Assembly: GCA_955652585.1 (NCBI GenBank)
Contig: CATPBF010000025.1
Coordinates: 1 to 6,653, forward strand
Source: Candidatus Dormiibacterota bacterium
GTDB lineage: Bacteria; Chloroflexota; Dormibacteria; Dormibacterales; Dormibacteraceae
DNA length: 6,653 nucleotides
Direction of reading: 5' to 3'
Part shown: one piece after another, positions 5,818 through 6,653 of the stretch
How positions within the stretch are numbered: the first letter of the stretch is position 1
Layout: every line of letters starts with the position of its first letter
The notes under the pieces: model-generated
Told to the model about the DNA's origin: nothing
Database searches by the model: none
What the model saw: only the letters and a program-made list of their open reading frames with translations
Made by a program: the position numbers and the translations under genes

Positions 5818-6653
5818 TTACCGGAGGCCGAGCGCCTCAGCCCCCTGGTCGGCCAGGCTGAAGATCGGGTTGGCGAACACGGCGTAGCCCGCGATCACCG
5901 CACACAACGCGACCGCGCCGCCGGTCGAAAGGCGGGTCAAGAGCGGCAGCCGCGCACCTGCCGCCCGGCGGCTTTCGTCAGGAGGGCTCTGGAGATAGAT
6001 CGCACGCAGCGTGCCCACCGCCGCGGCCATGCTCATCACCGCGCCCAGCAGCCCAAGTGCCAGGAGCCAGATCTGCCCGCTCTGAGCCAGCGCCGCGGCG
6101 ACCGCGAACTCGCCGAAGAATCCGCCCAGCGGTGGGGCGCCGGCCAGGGAAAGGAAGACCAGGGCGATACCCGCCGCACGTGCAGGCCGCAGCAAGCCCA
6201 TTCCGGCGAGGGCGAACTCCCCCACATCGGCGCCGGCCATGACGGCGGGGCCGGTCGTGGCCGCGACCGCGAACGCGCCGAGCAGGAACAGCGACGCCCC
6301 CAGCCCGGTCCGGTAGTGCGTGGCGAGGCCGGCCGCTACCCAGCCCACCTGTCCGGCGGCGAGATAGGCGAGCCGGGCTCGCGGCGACCTCGTCGCCAGG
6401 GCGGCGGCGCCACCACCGACCATGGCCACCGCTGCGATTACCACCAGATAAGGAAAGAACACGGCCGGCAGGGGGAGCAGCGCCGCCGTGATCTTGAACG
6501 CCACCAGAAGGGCGGCCGCGGCGACCACGCCGATCACGATGGCGGCGCCCAACGGCGTAGCGCCCAGCGCAAGCGGCACCCGCGCGAACTGGAGCGGCGG
6601 CAGGCCGGCGCGTACCGCCAGTCCGCCCAGGAGCAGCAGCACCGGGATCGCAA
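5818..6653 (-). CDS. nuoN: NADH-quinone oxidoreductase subunit N-like protein (C-terminal part, cut by window)
   Basis: This is the C-terminal part, about 278 residues, of an antiporter-like membrane subunit of respiratory complex I; the frame is open through the window edge, so the true start lies outside. Counting from the GTG at 6642, recognisable NuoN landmarks are LLLLGGLAVRAGLPPLQ (2-18, equivalent to the LVGLAFKxxxVPFH region), RLAYLAAGQVGW (90-101, equivalent to LAYSSIAHAGY), LFLLGAFAV (118-126), FLSLAGAPPLGGFFGEF (163-179) and GQIWLLALGLLGAVMS (189-204). About eight membrane helices are visible. Several conserved polar residues differ: Lys to Arg and PFHxW lost in the first block, His to Gln in the second, and Lys to Glu (E178) in GFFGKF. 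NuoM also carries GEF at that point, but the surrounding words fit NuoN better. It is probably the end of a nuo operon. Confidence 0.85.
   Translation of the reverse strand, partial: AIPVLLLLGGLAVRAGLPPLQFARVPLALGATPLGAAIVIGVVAAAALLVAFKITAALLPLPAVFFPYLVVIAAVAMVGGGAAALATRSPRARLAYLAAGQVGWVAAGLATHYRTGLGASLFLLGAFAVAATTGPAVMAGADVGEFALAGMGLLRPARAAGIALVFLSLAGAPPLGGFFGEFAVAAALAQSGQIWLLALGLLGAVMSMAAAVGTLRAIYLQSPPDESRRAAGARLPLLTRLSTGGAVALCAVIAGYAVFANPIFSLADQGAEALGLR

Overview
The window is a compact, GC-rich (roughly two-thirds G+C by eye) bacterial chromosome segment in which every gene I can support lies on the minus strand. Reading along that strand (high to low coordinates) the order is: the C-terminal part of a NuoN-like complex I subunit, a class A penicillin-binding protein, a CDP-alcohol phosphatidyltransferase, a large-type SRP RNA, dnaX, a YbaB/EbfC nucleoid protein, recR, and the first codons of a probable HAD-type hydrolase. 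There are no mobile genes, CRISPR arrays, rRNAs or tRNAs.

Organism: SRP RNA - dnaX - ybaB - recR is the order known from Bacillus and other Firmicutes (scr-dnaX-yaaK-recR). The SRP RNA here is the long form with an Alu domain, as in Firmicutes and some deep-branching phyla, not the short form of Proteobacteria and most Actinobacteria. Together with high GC, frequent non-ATG starts, a class A PBP with a very arginine-rich tail and a NuoN gene, this suggests a high-GC, non-proteobacterial lineage such as Chloroflexota/Dormibacterota or a relative. The phylum is inference.

Layout: 5818-6653 is nuoN, cut by the window end. A 65-base gap holds a good Shine-Dalgarno but no ATG, GTG or TTG, so the PBP (3515-5752) appears to start at CTG. 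The phosphatidyltransferase (2807-3505) follows after 9 bases. The SRP RNA fills 2519-2788 and stops about 12 bases before dnaX (968-2506). dnaX overlaps ybaB (663-971) by four bases, recR (48-647) follows after 15 bases, and a possible TTG-started gene begins directly at the recR stop codon.

Functionally, the lower half is a genome-maintenance operon (clamp-loader subunit, nucleoid protein, recombination mediator) attached to the SRP RNA. The upper half is envelope biogenesis (peptidoglycan synthesis and phospholipid headgroup transfer). The most notable observations are the apparent CTG start of the PBP, the long SRP RNA whose 3' end abuts the dnaX start codon, a palindromic repeat element read in frame inside the DnaX linker, and a NuoN-like protein lacking several usually conserved charged residues. 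I see no convincing undescribed multi-gene system.
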